Notes under the pieces: model-generated | Told to the model about the DNA's origin: nothing | Database searches by the model: none | Seen by the model: the letters and a program-made list of their open reading frames with translations, nothing else | NCBI GenBank assembly: GCA_037447655.1 | Contig: JBBHKE010001100.1 | Span: 126,001 to 186,000, forward strand | Direction: 5' to 3' | Origin: Zygnema cylindricum | Taxonomy: Eukaryota > Streptophyta > Zygnematophyceae > Zygnematales > Zygnemataceae | DNA: 60,000 nucleotides | Part shown: positions 1 to 9,634 of the stretch, piece by piece | How the letters are laid out: each line of letters starts with the position of its first letter | How positions within the stretch are numbered: position 1 is the stretch's first letter | Translations under genes and position numbers: made by a program

Positions 1-1128
1 ACCATACCAATACTCAGAGTATGAGTATATAGTCGGGGCTTTGGACGTGTTGACGTTGATGAATACGACAATTAAGTATTTGAATGAGACTTGTTTGGAT
101 GTAGCTTTGTCGTTTACTAATCAGACAACCTTATTGGCTCCTGTGAACGACGCTTGGGATTCGCTTAAAGACTCGACACAAGGAAAGAAACTTCTTAAAT
201 TGTTAGAGGGAGAAGACCGATTGACGGTTTTGTTCAATCTTGTCCTTTATCATATGATTCCGCAGTACAGAGATTCTTCAGATTTTCAGGTGAGATATTT
301 TTTCATTTTCTCATTTTTGACATCTGTTTTTGCAAGTTTGTGACACTTTTGAATTGTTTTGGAATGCTGTTATTAGCTTCATGCTTTATGCTATTGAGTC
401 TCATTTCCTTCGTGGAAACTGTCCTGATTTTGTGAGAATTGTATGTCTAGGAATGTGGTTTAGGAAGTAGTCCAGGTTGAAATAATTCATGTTATATGAC
501 AAGTTATTGTCCGTTTCTTTTGGTATTCAAATTGAGATTAGAGGTCCCTGTGTCTCATTCCAATGGACTTCTATAAACTGTAACCCAAATCTGTTCATAT
601 ATATTTTCAATCTTTATGCCTTAAATGTTATTGAAACGGTAACACTATATGTAATTGGAACGCTAACTGAATTCCGGAACTCAAAACTGGTATTCGGATG
701 TGTACACAAGAAACTCCCTCAAGGCTTAAGTTAAGACAAATTCTCTACTTTTTTTCTGTCCCTTTTTTCCACAGGGAACCACTGACAAGACTGTCCTTCC
801 GACCTACTTAGGCGCCCCTCTCTACTTCTCCCCCTACGAAGCTCTCAATGTCTTCTACGCAAACTACACTGACCCTTCGATTAATTCCACCGGATTGTAC
901 GCCGATATTTTGGATGATTCAGTTATCTCTATTCAAGGACTTACCGGTGTACTAATTCCGACTGACATGGATTCTCTCCTTACTCCTCGACCTGGTTACG
1001 TGCCTTGTCCAGCACATGTCATTAAACCATCTCCTCCTCCTCCTTCTCCGAGTGTCACTACTAAAGAGAGGAAAACTTTGTTAATCTTAACTACAATTTT
1101 CAGTGCGGACGTCTTATTGGTCGAGTAA
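1..1128 (+). CDS. Fasciclin-like (FAS1 domain) protein, 3' part of gene
   Basis: Partial gene running off the left edge. Visible exons are <2-289 and 775-1128, joined by a phase-0 intron (CAG|GTGAGA donor, CCACAG acceptor), giving at least 213 residues to the TAA/TAG stop at 1126-1128. The protein matches the FAS1 pattern: a YIVGALDVLTLM start, the core TTLLAPVNDAWDSL (family form TLFAPTNDAF), then LVLYHMIP (family YHvip), and finally YADILDDSVISIQGLTGVLIPTD (family terminal VLLP box). A short proline-rich, AGP-like segment (SPPPPSPS) and a weakly hydrophobic C-terminus follow, which in this family can precede a GPI anchor; that is inference because the tail is short and ends in E. Several N-X-S/T sequons (NTT, NET, NQT, NYT, NST) fit a secreted glycoprotein. 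FAS1 proteins act in cell adhesion and wall/matrix organisation. The signal peptide and any first FAS1 domain lie outside the window. An alternative acceptor at 15-17 could make the first visible exon start at 18. Confidence 0.85.
290..774 (+). other. Intron of the fasciclin-like gene
   Basis: A 485-bp AT-rich intron with GT at 290-291 and a pyrimidine-rich tract ending in ACAG at 771-774. It separates codons cleanly (phase 0). The small open frame inside it (489-734) has no recognisable domain and is treated as chance. Confidence 0.8.
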
Positions 1129-2146
1129 AAGTGGAGAAATAGATAGAAAATAATAGATACACTTCACTTATTTATTACGGGCATGCAATAGAAAACTTTT
1201 TTTTCAGTTTTCTTTTTTTTGTTCCTATGAGGGAGACAGCGAGAGGATCTTCGACAATCTTAAATCAACTTAAATCATCTAAAAAAGTTTTGGGACATTT
1301 TTTTTCAAAATAAGTCGACACTTTTGTCCACAAGGCATGGGAAGTCCTAGAGAGGAGGAGAGACTATCTTATCTAGTGCTTGCTTGGCACTTTTATTGGT
1401 TTTTGATGTATTGATAATTTTTCTTTTTATATTATTTTATGTCCCATTTCTTTTGGTTCGAAGAATAAATGTTGTGCCAACTGAAACAGTTAATAATATG
1501 CAACGACTTTTTAGGGGTTTTAGGGTTTTTGGAGTGAGATGTGTCGGTGATGTGGAAAGAAAATGACGCAAAAAGTGGCATTAGACTAACGGTTGACCCT
1601 GGTTTTTCTATGAATATTGCCTATTTTGCGAGTTTATCCTTGTATTTAATTTGTCGAGTTTCGTATTTTAGTATTTGACTATTTGCGATCATATGTAAGG
1701 ATAGAAAAAAATTGCGAAGAGGTGAGGGTTTGGACAGGTCTTCCAATGAAGTAAAATTGGCGGTGATAGGTGGGATCATGGTATCATTTGGGTTGAAAGT
1801 ACATTAGTTTTTTTTATAGTGTTGACAAGGTAGCCAAGAACTAGAGCTGTATACTGTGCCACGCGGCATGCTAGTACATAGATAGACATGAGGTTTCGCG
1901 TTGAGCAATCTCTGTTGATAAGACGTGGCGATGTGGTATTGGCTGAATATTCTGTTAAGGTAACTGAAAGTATTTCTATGCGAGGTTTTTTTTTTCCGCC
2001 AAGATTTGGGTTTCTTCTCTCTCTCCCTCTCTCTCCCTCACACTCCCTCTCCCTCCTCTCCCTCTCCCTCCTCTCCCTCTCCCTCTCCTTATCACGAGAT
2101 CTCAGCAGATCACTAGTTATTTGTGGATATAAGCGCCCATACCTTT
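1129..2146. other. 3' flank of the fasciclin-like gene, no gene seen
   Basis: AT-rich flank. It holds a TTTAGGG-like patch at about 1508-1530 (two to three degenerate units) and a pyrimidine-rich CTCTCC microsatellite at about 2017-2090. No supported coding region. Confidence 0.6.
2017..2090. repeat. CT-rich microsatellite
   Basis: About 74 bp built almost only of C and T, with repeated CCCTCT units and few interruptions. Confidence 0.85.
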
Positions 2147-2188
2147 ACCCTAAAAAACCCTAGAAAACTCTAAAAACCCTAAAAAACA
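2147..2188 (-). repeat. Degenerate telomere-like repeat (CCCTAAA type)
   Basis: Three CCCTAAAA/CCCTAGAAA units and one CTCTAAAAA unit stand in a row. On the - strand this reads as TTTAGGG-like, the plant-type telomere motif, although the A runs are longer than in a true telomere. It lies immediately downstream (in transcript sense) of the truncated retroelement ORF at 2591-3654. Confidence 0.6.
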
Positions 2189-2590
2189 AGAGAAAACCAG
2201 TCAGCCCGTTTGTTTTACCAGGCTCTCCTCCAACACCCAAGCCGTAAATCTTCCCTCACTCATTCTTTGCACCTTTCTGTAGGATTCAGTTGGCCCATGG
2301 AAACAAAAGGAGGCTACATTTGCGATTTGCACCCATTTAGACTCAAATGTAAAAACTAGTAAAACGCAGGATAAATTAAAAAGCACAATGGAAAACCATC
2401 TGAGTCCGGGGGTACAAAAGGGGTGGCATGGCCGAAACTGAAAAACTACCAGCAGGGGAATAAAATATCAGCACAACAAAAACAAAAAGAAAACAACAAC
2501 AAGGAAAATAAAAACACCCAAACTCAAAATGAAAAGCTCGACAATTGACAAAACCAGAACTACAACCCCAATCCCAACCCAATTAAATAA

Positions 2591-3654
2591 CTACGAAAAG
2601 CAACCCCGTAAGTCCCCCCATCCCGGGGGAGCACGTTGAGGGAGTTCCGGAACCCGACGACGATCCATAGCCGCAACAGCCGATCGGAGGAGAATAGAAG
2701 CTTGCACTCGTTGTAAAGCCACAGATAAGCGTTGACGATAAAAAGAAGTAAGGACCGAAGGAGGAGGGCTCCCTGGTCCTTGGCGCTCGACAACACGTCG
2801 AGCGCAAGTACGGAGAAACTCGTCCATTGCAACACCCAGACAACCAAAGATCTCGACCGCCATCGGAATAAAGTCATCCATAGGGTCCCGGTGGGCATAA
2901 TCACGCTCCTTCGCCTTAGCGGCATCACGAGCCGCCACCCCAACATGTCGAGCCGCCTGACCAACAACTGTAGCTGAAGTAGGGTTCGCCAAAACAATAT
3001 CACCGAAGATGCGACGGGCACCATCAAGCAGAACAACATCGATCCGACGCTTGGGAATAATATGAGAAACTTCCCGACGCACAGAAAAGCCCCCCTCTGA
3101 AGCGATAGTCGCAACGGCATCGCGAATAGTGTCGTGCGCCTGGATCAAATCTCCCCCATGGGAGCAACGAAGCAAATGGACACCATCGGCCCCCAAGACG
3201 CGACCACATGCACAAACAAGAGAGCCAAGTAAAGGAGGATGGGGGAGGCCAAGGCGAAACCGGAGGGCGGTGGTGAACTGAGCCGGTGAGAATCGGAGAG
3301 TGGACAAAATCGGTGTAGCGAAAAGCCAAGACCCAGAACCAGGTCCACCAGAAGAGAGAAGACGGGCACGCGAAGAATCGGAGGGAAGCGCCTTGAGAAG
3401 GTCGGATTTAATGGCGGCGACAACCCGATCTGAAATCGATTCCTGGAGACGCTCAACAGATTTTGTAACAAGGGTGGAGAAAATTGGCACATCCACTAGG
3501 GCATTGGGAGGAAGAGAACGTGACGCGTCCAATAGAGATCGCTGGAAGGCGAACACACCGTCTGAAACCCGGGGGATAACAGTAGCTAGAACGGGGGTGT
3601 CCCCAGCCAAGAAACGGGAAACAAGAGTGGAGGCAATAAGACACCAACTACATT
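2591..3654 (-). pseudogene. 5'-truncated non-LTR retrotransposon: C-terminal zinc motif and restriction-like endonuclease region
   Basis: An open frame on the - strand from a stop near 3654 down to 2591; from the TTG at 3610 it encodes 339 residues, so no genuine start is visible. Residues about 92-125 (SGSWLFATP, then LRFSPAQFTTALRFRLGLP) and a C133-x-C135...H145-x3-C149 metal-binding motif, followed by RRHD-like and basic RRE residues, a RIDVVL strand (D191) and GDIVL (D204), match the C-terminal region of non-LTR elements that carry a PD-(D/E)XK restriction-like endonuclease after the reverse transcriptase. No reverse transcriptase motif (such as YxDD) is visible upstream of 3654, so the copy is 5'-truncated, as is common for target-primed insertion. 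The frame is long and GC-rich relative to its flanks, which suggests a fairly recent insertion. The element's 3' UTR presumably runs down towards 2190. Confidence 0.7.
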
Positions 3655-3763
3655 AGTGAGTAGCAGGTCAGGAAGCACATCTCTTTCTTTTTCGTCTTAT
3701 ACTTCACTCATGTACTCTTTTTATAAAACCCTAATTTTTGAATCACCCAACATTTCGAAAGGG

Positions 3764-3984
3764 TACACCGTGTATCGCTATTTGTGTTTATGTTTTTGTT
3801 GCCACATAAAACATCTTTTCTCTGTACACACTTGTCATATTGTGGATCTGACGGTTGCGATTGATAGGCAAGATTCTCAGCTTCCGATTGGTGGTCTTAA
3901 ATTGAAAATTGGACAAATATGTACGGAAAGAAGATATTTTAAGTGGCTAAAAAATTATTAACACTAATAGCAATACACGGTGTA
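3764..3984. mobile_element. TA-flanked MITE, family A (221 bp)
   Basis: Begins TACACCGTGTATCGCTATT and ends in the inverted form CAATACACGGTGTA. The two halves are extended inverted repeats of roughly 90 bp, sharing CACTTAAAA-like and TCTGTACACACTTGTC-like blocks with the copies at 6023 and 38236. TA at both ends is consistent with a TA target duplication (Tc1/mariner or Stowaway-like). No coding capacity. Confidence 0.85.
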
Positions 3985-4154
3985 GTCTCTATGCCAGAAG
4001 TTGCACTCGAAAAAGGTAGCATTTACAAGCATCTGTTCGAACATAGAACATAGAAACAGTAACATGCTAGATCAATTTTCAGATCCGTGTTTTTCGCCTT
4101 TTAATTCGTTTTACTCGCGTCCCCTTTAGAAAACCCAATTTTGGAATCACCTAA

Positions 4155-5397
4155 GGGTATGTCCCCATGTGCATAAGTAAGCGTTTTTTTCTGTCTTTTT
4201 CCTATAAAACTTAGCTCCCTACTGCCTAAGTTGCAACCGTACGAAGAAATCGCAAATTTGTAGAGTACAATTTGCGTCATCCTCGAACTTAGGATGTACG
4301 GAAATTTGTCGTCATGTGTTTTTCGACCCACGACCACGACAAAAAACGTCATCTTCAAACTTTTCATTAAAACACATCGGCGATGTGTTTTAAAACAAAG
4401 TATTTTCGACAAACAAATAGGAACATATATTCGCACGTGCCGTAAATTTCAAAAAAATTCAAATGATTTCCAAGGACAAGGAATAGTACAGAATCCTCTA
4501 TGTTCTATCCGTTTGCGTCCATCAAAGTACATGATTTGTTTGTTTTGTCAAGTTGTGCTCAGTACAGAAAATTATGTTTCAGGGGTCTGAAGATTCCGAC
4601 GCCATTTCACGAAAAGGTGAGAAATCTCTGAAGCCACATCAAGTCGCACTCGCCGCACCTTCAAACTTTACCACCCCTTCAAACTTCATTATTCCACATT
4701 CTTCCACCAGGCGGGCTCTAGTTAAGCGGTGGGAAGCGGGAAAAAACAGTCAGAGTGAAGTTTTCTGACCATTGCCAGAGGTATTCAAGCATGTCTTCTA
4801 CCTTTTAAAAGAAAAAACACAATTATTACTATTATGTTATTCATCTCAGACAATGGCGGCTAATAAATTTTATTTTTTAGGTTGTTTCATCCAAAAATCT
4901 TACCTCGTTTTTACACGGCCAGAAAAACAAAAACAAATTAAAAAAATCATTGCGCTTAAAATTGGTTTTATTATGTCTCACTCAATCTACTCTACAAATC
5001 AGCTGTACTAAATCCATTATACATTAAAAGCAACCATATCATTTTAATGAGCCTTAAAATACCGTACAAGAAAGGTACCGTACAGGAAAAGTAGAGGAAA
5101 CGGCAGTTCTTCAGCCATTGACATCCTCCATTGGCAGTAAAGTGTTGAAAGGCTAAACGTCTACAAATGTCACGCAAGGTTGTGCGACGTCCAAAGCAAT
5201 TTTTAACAATTTGGTGCGTCATCACAGATTGTACACGGTTGACAGCCGTCACGGGCATTGTCAACGTATACAATCGTCACACCATTAAGTGGCAACTTCG
5301 TTTTTTACACATAGGGACACCTGAAATCCGGGTCCGGCGGATCTGTGCTAAAATACAAAGCAAGTTCGCTAAGTTACAAGTACATGGGGACATACCG
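4155..5397. mobile_element. PIF/Harbinger-like MITE (1243 bp)
   Basis: Terminal inverted repeats GGGTATGTCCCCATGT and, at the other end, ACATGGGGACATACCG. Flanked by TAA at 4152-4154 and TAA at 5398-5400, a 3-bp TWA target duplication typical of PIF/Harbinger. Its ends and subterminal regions match the element at 8854-9631 in opposite orientation; about 450 bp in the middle (roughly 4620-5090) are not shared, so one copy gained or the other lost internal DNA. No transposase is encoded. Several small frames inside are chance. Confidence 0.85.
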
Positions 5398-6022
5398 TAA
5401 GAGTCAAGAAGATTAGCCTCCATGTCATCAGTTTTCTCAAAGAAGAGTTTTCTCAAAGAAGCCAGTCACTTCTTGTCACACCTCTATCACCTTCTCCCTT
5501 GACCTCCAAGGTCCCTGAGTTGGAGAATTCTAACACTTAACTCTTCAACCCATTTTGTGGGCTTTGGTCCTAGGATTTAATTCCAACAGGGATTTCTCTT
5601 TGAAAAAAAGGGGACAAGGATAGGATATGTATCTCTATTGATTACAAGAGACAGTTCAAAAATTGCATTTTTCGATTTCTGACTATCGAAGAAATCATTT
5701 CTTGGAAGTTACCTTTACTTGTGGTAGAGGGTGATCGTTTGTCGTTATCGTTTTGCTACGCACTCGGGATTGGTCGAGACTTGGGATAAGCTGGACGTCT
5801 GAGGAGAATTAGAGAGAGTCCTTAGAGAGATCTTGAAGGGTCTGACATCCGTACGTTTCAAGTTTTTTACGTTTCAGATTTTATTTTTTTCTGGGGGCGA
5901 CAGAAAGGTGTAAAACCTGCCACCAATTATGTTTTGTTTATGTGCAAGGTTTTCCACTTTTCCCACTGATGAACAAAAATCTTTAGATATTGAAGACTAG
6001 GATGTATTTTCACTTCGTTTAG
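5398..6022. other. Intergenic DNA, no gene seen
   Basis: No gene is supported. A 16-bp direct repeat (GTTTTCTCAAAGAAGA type) occurs twice near 5431-5463. Confidence 0.5.
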
Positions 6023-6242
6023 TACACCGCGAATCGCTATTAGTGTTAATATTTTTCCGCCACATAAATTATATTTTCTCCGTACACACTTGTCCGATTT
6101 TCAATTTGAGACTGCCAATTGGAAGCTGAAAATCCTACCTTCCAATCGCAACCGTCAGATACACAATCCGACAAATGTGTACGGAGAAAACACGTTTTAA
6201 GTGGCAAAAAAAACATTAACACTAATAGCGATACACGGTGTA
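6023..6242. mobile_element. TA-flanked MITE, family A (220 bp)
   Basis: Starts TACACCGCGAATCGCTATTA and ends AGCGATACACGGTGTA. Internal halves form a long hairpin containing TCTCCGTACACACTTGTCCG and its inverted copy. Close relative of the element at 3764-3984. Confidence 0.9.
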
Positions 6243-8133
6243 GTTTTAGGTGTAAGGGAAGATTGGAGGAGGCCACCGGATTTTGGGAGCACAACTCCTT
6301 GTTTTTTTTACCATTTTTTTGACCCCTTTGTCGTAGCTTGTCCTCTAAGATTATGGATGTAGATTGGGGAACTTTTCTAAGAAAGTTAAAATATATTTTT
6401 CTAGGGTTATCTCTTCTCCCTATTCATAAGGGAAACAATTCACTTTAATTATAGAATCATCCGGCCACAACAATGTTTAGTCAATTTTTTTATGGAAAAG
6501 AAGAGGACTAGAAGCACGTTTTATCAATTATTACTATTAATGATTATTATTGTATTGTAGTAGGATGGTGGTGTCAGAGCTACTCCCACACGGGGAAAAA
6601 GGGAAAGGAGGATGATCGAAGCCGATTGTTTTATGAGATGATCCAACGGCTCAACAATTTGCAATCGGCGGTCTCTGTTGCAATCGGCGGTTTTTTTAAC
6701 GGACTGGGTGTATTCTGCAGACTGTGTACGGAACTTCTGATGACCTTCACAAAGTGGTCCGCGAGGCGATCTGCGAGCGACAGGAGACTTTGAGTTGTCC
6801 ACGGGAGCCTGTCGTTCTCGATCCGACACAGATGAGAGTTCAAGAGCTAAACCTTCTTTGATATAATTGGACCACGTAGCTCCCCCCCAAACATTATAGC
6901 CAATCGTCAGCCTTGAGAAAAGACTAGACAATAAAAGTTCACAAAACTCAAAAGTCGATCATTTTGGCAGACGTGGACGATTTACACCGGTTTAAAAGAT
7001 TTGTTCGGAAGCTCTGACTCTGACACCAGATAAACCAATCAGGACAGACGAAGAAGACTCTATTATCAAAACCGCGATGGTTAAACCCACCAAGCATAAA
7101 ACTTGAACTGAAGGTGAACCTCCATCAGGCGAAAAGTGAGGTTCATTAGTGGAAAAAGTGCATTTCAGTACAAGGCCAACGCATTTTCGTACATAGCCGT
7201 ACTGTTTTTTATTTTTTTAACATGATTACTAGAGATTCGTGAAGATTCTCCAAACTTTGGGCGAAAATTTCGACCGTCCGATTTCGAGTTTTCGAAGCAA
7301 ACGCTCCTTCTGTCCAGTGTGCGGCAAGCCTTCTCAACTGTCCTCAGGAGGAGACTTGCCACATACTGGACGTTCTATTGGTACACTTGGAAACAAAAAG
7401 GTATCATCCACGGCGGACGAGCGATGACGACGTCACAATTGGCAAATGCCACGTGTCTTCGTACAGGGTGGATTCGCAAGCAACGAAAAAATCTTTGACG
7501 CAGGATATCTCTATGACGACTATTTTCCTTCGTGGAAAGGACTTTGCGTACAAAACATAATGGCAAACGATAAAGTACAAATTTTCATTTTGAAAATGAT
7601 TTCGAAACGGGTACAGCGAAATGACAAGAACGTACAAATTGTACATTCGCGTACCTCTGCTACATATTTTAATCTTCGTTCGTCCGTACATACGCCGTTT
7701 AGATTTTGTACTTTTCGAATCTTTTAATATTATCGACCGAGTGAACAAGATCCTAACGTGGACCCAATCGTAATCCAGCACGTCAGCAATTGGTGCCTCG
7801 CTGACACAGCCTGATGGAGAAGTGATACAAATATTACTGCCAGTAAACGTGTCCGTAAGATTATTGGAAATGCCCGATGGAGGTACACCCTGACTCGAAA
7901 GCTGTACCAAAGCTCAGGGAGTCGGTGGTCCATCCAACCGTCAAAATTACTAGCAATCACTGCTACAAAAGTCAAACTACACCACTCAACTTTATTAATG
8001 TTTATAACACTACTTTTGGTCGCGGCTTTTCCTGGTGCAAAACAAAAATTTAGCGTTATTAACATTTAAATAAGATTAACGCATTTAGTGTTAGCCTAAG
8101 CCACTTTATCTTATGTTCGTAAAATACTAAAAC
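6243..8133. other. Intergenic DNA, no supported gene
   Basis: No frame here has a recognisable domain. A TTGCAATCGGCGGT motif is repeated at about 6657 and 6678. Several phrases resemble ends of nearby transposons (for example GTGAGGTTCATTAG at about 7138, similar to the terminal repeat of the element at 45292), but no complete element could be delimited. Confidence 0.5.
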
Positions 8134-8356
8134 TACACCGTGAATCGTTATTCGCGTAAAGGTTTCTTTAGCGTATAGGAACAATTACCGTCATTTACGC
8201 TAATTGAGAATTTGGAACTTTTCAACGAAATCGTTTATTCTAATTAGGAATTAGGGTTTTTTTTAAATAGTATGGATAATTCTATTTGAGAATTAAAAAA
8301 ACAAAAAAAAGGTACCTTAAATAGCGTCCATTAGGCCAATATCGATTCACAGTGTA
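8134..8356. mobile_element. TA-flanked MITE (223 bp)
   Basis: Starts TACACCGTGAATCGTTATTC and ends ATCGATTCACAGTGTA. It abuts the next element with only CTG between them. Confidence 0.8.
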
Positions 8357-8359
8357 CTG

Positions 8360-8848
8360 TACACCGCGAATCGTAATTAGAGTAATGAAAAAAATAGAGT
8401 AAAAATAGTAAAAAAAATTATTAGAGTTACTTACTCTAATTTGTGTGATATAACTTTTTCAAAAAGGAATTTTACTCTAATTTATTTAAGTACTCTATAT
8501 TGGGTTATGCCGGCGATAATTATCCGCGCTGTAATTATGAACACTAAATTATGTAAACGTGACGTCAGTATGACGTTAGTAGTATTGAAGTGCTGAATGT
8601 CAGTTACGTCGGGACCACCGTCGAAGGTTACATGTAAATTTTGCGCAGTTACATAATTGAAAATCAGCATGTATGAACGAATGAATTACGGATGTAGGTC
8701 GAATGTAAACGACATTTCCCGTTACGTTGTTTGATTTTCGTACGGAAAAGGTACTTTTGAACTCTAATACCGTCGCACTTTGGTGGTTATGTTAGAGTCA
8801 ATTTACTTTAATAAGGTGTCTTAACTCTAATAAAGTTGCGATCTGTTG
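8360..8848 (-). mobile_element. TA-flanked MITE, family B, right end degraded (about 490 bp)
   Basis: Begins TACACCGCGAATCGTAATTA followed by GAGTAATG; the first 150 bp match the inverted right part of the intact 505-bp element at 44329-44833. The far end near 8825-8848 (ACTCTAATAAAGTTGCGAT) is a degenerate terminal repeat, directly next to the Harbinger-like element at 8854. Confidence 0.75.
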
Positions 8849-8853
8849 AGTAA

Positions 8854-9631
8854 AGGTATGTCCCCATGTACTTGTAACTTAGCGAACTTACTTTGTATTT
8901 TAGCGCGGATCCGCCGGACCCGGTTTTCAAGTGTCCCTATGTCTGTAAGGACGAAATCGTAACTTACGCTTGTGACGATTGTATACGTCGACAATACCTG
9001 TGACGGTTGTCAACGTTTACAATCTGTGGTCGCACGTTATTTTTGGAACCGCTTGTGACGTCGCATGTCTTACCATGACATTGTCGACGTACCGCCTCCC
9101 AGCCTGTGCAGTTTCACGGTCGAAGAATGATGGGCTTTGCCTTCGCGTCTCCTGTCCGGTTGACGTGAAATGGCATCGGAATTTCGAGACCCCTGCAAAA
9201 AAAAAATCCGTACGAGACCAAAACGGACAAAACCAAACAAATTGCGTACTTTTTTTGTCGTGTTGAAAGCAAACGGACAAAACATAGCGAATTCTGTACT
9301 TTTATTTGTCTTTGGAAATCGTGTGATTTTTTTCGGAAAGTACGGCACGTGCGAATATATGTTCCTATTTGTTTATAGAAAATCCCTAGTTTTAAAACAC
9401 ATCGCACATGTGTTTTAAAGATAAGGTTGAAGATGACGTTTTTTGTCGTCGAAGTAGTTCGAAAAACACAAGACGACAAATTTTCGTACATTCTAAGTTT
9501 GAGGATGACGCAAATTGTACCTTACAAATTTGCTATTTTTTCGTACGGTTAGAACTTAGGCAATACGGAGCTAAGTTTTACAGGAAAACGACAGAAAAAA
9601 AACCCTTACTTATGCACAAGGGGACACACCC
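8854..9631. mobile_element. PIF/Harbinger-like MITE (778 bp)
   Basis: Ends AGGTATGTCCCCATGTACTT and AAGGGGACACACCC in inverted form, flanked by TAA at 8851-8853 and TAA at 9632-9634. It is an inverted relative of 4155-5397; both carry CACGTGCGAATATATGTTCC-like and CTTAGCGAACTTACTTTGTA-like blocks. Subterminal CTTGTGACG repeats lie at about 8970-9060. No transposase. Confidence 0.85.
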
Positions 9632-9634
9632 TAA

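Noticed and set aside
6524-6931. 135-residue frame on the - strand
   Set aside because: Composition and the repeated CAATCGGCGG motif suggest repeat-derived DNA; no domain recognised.
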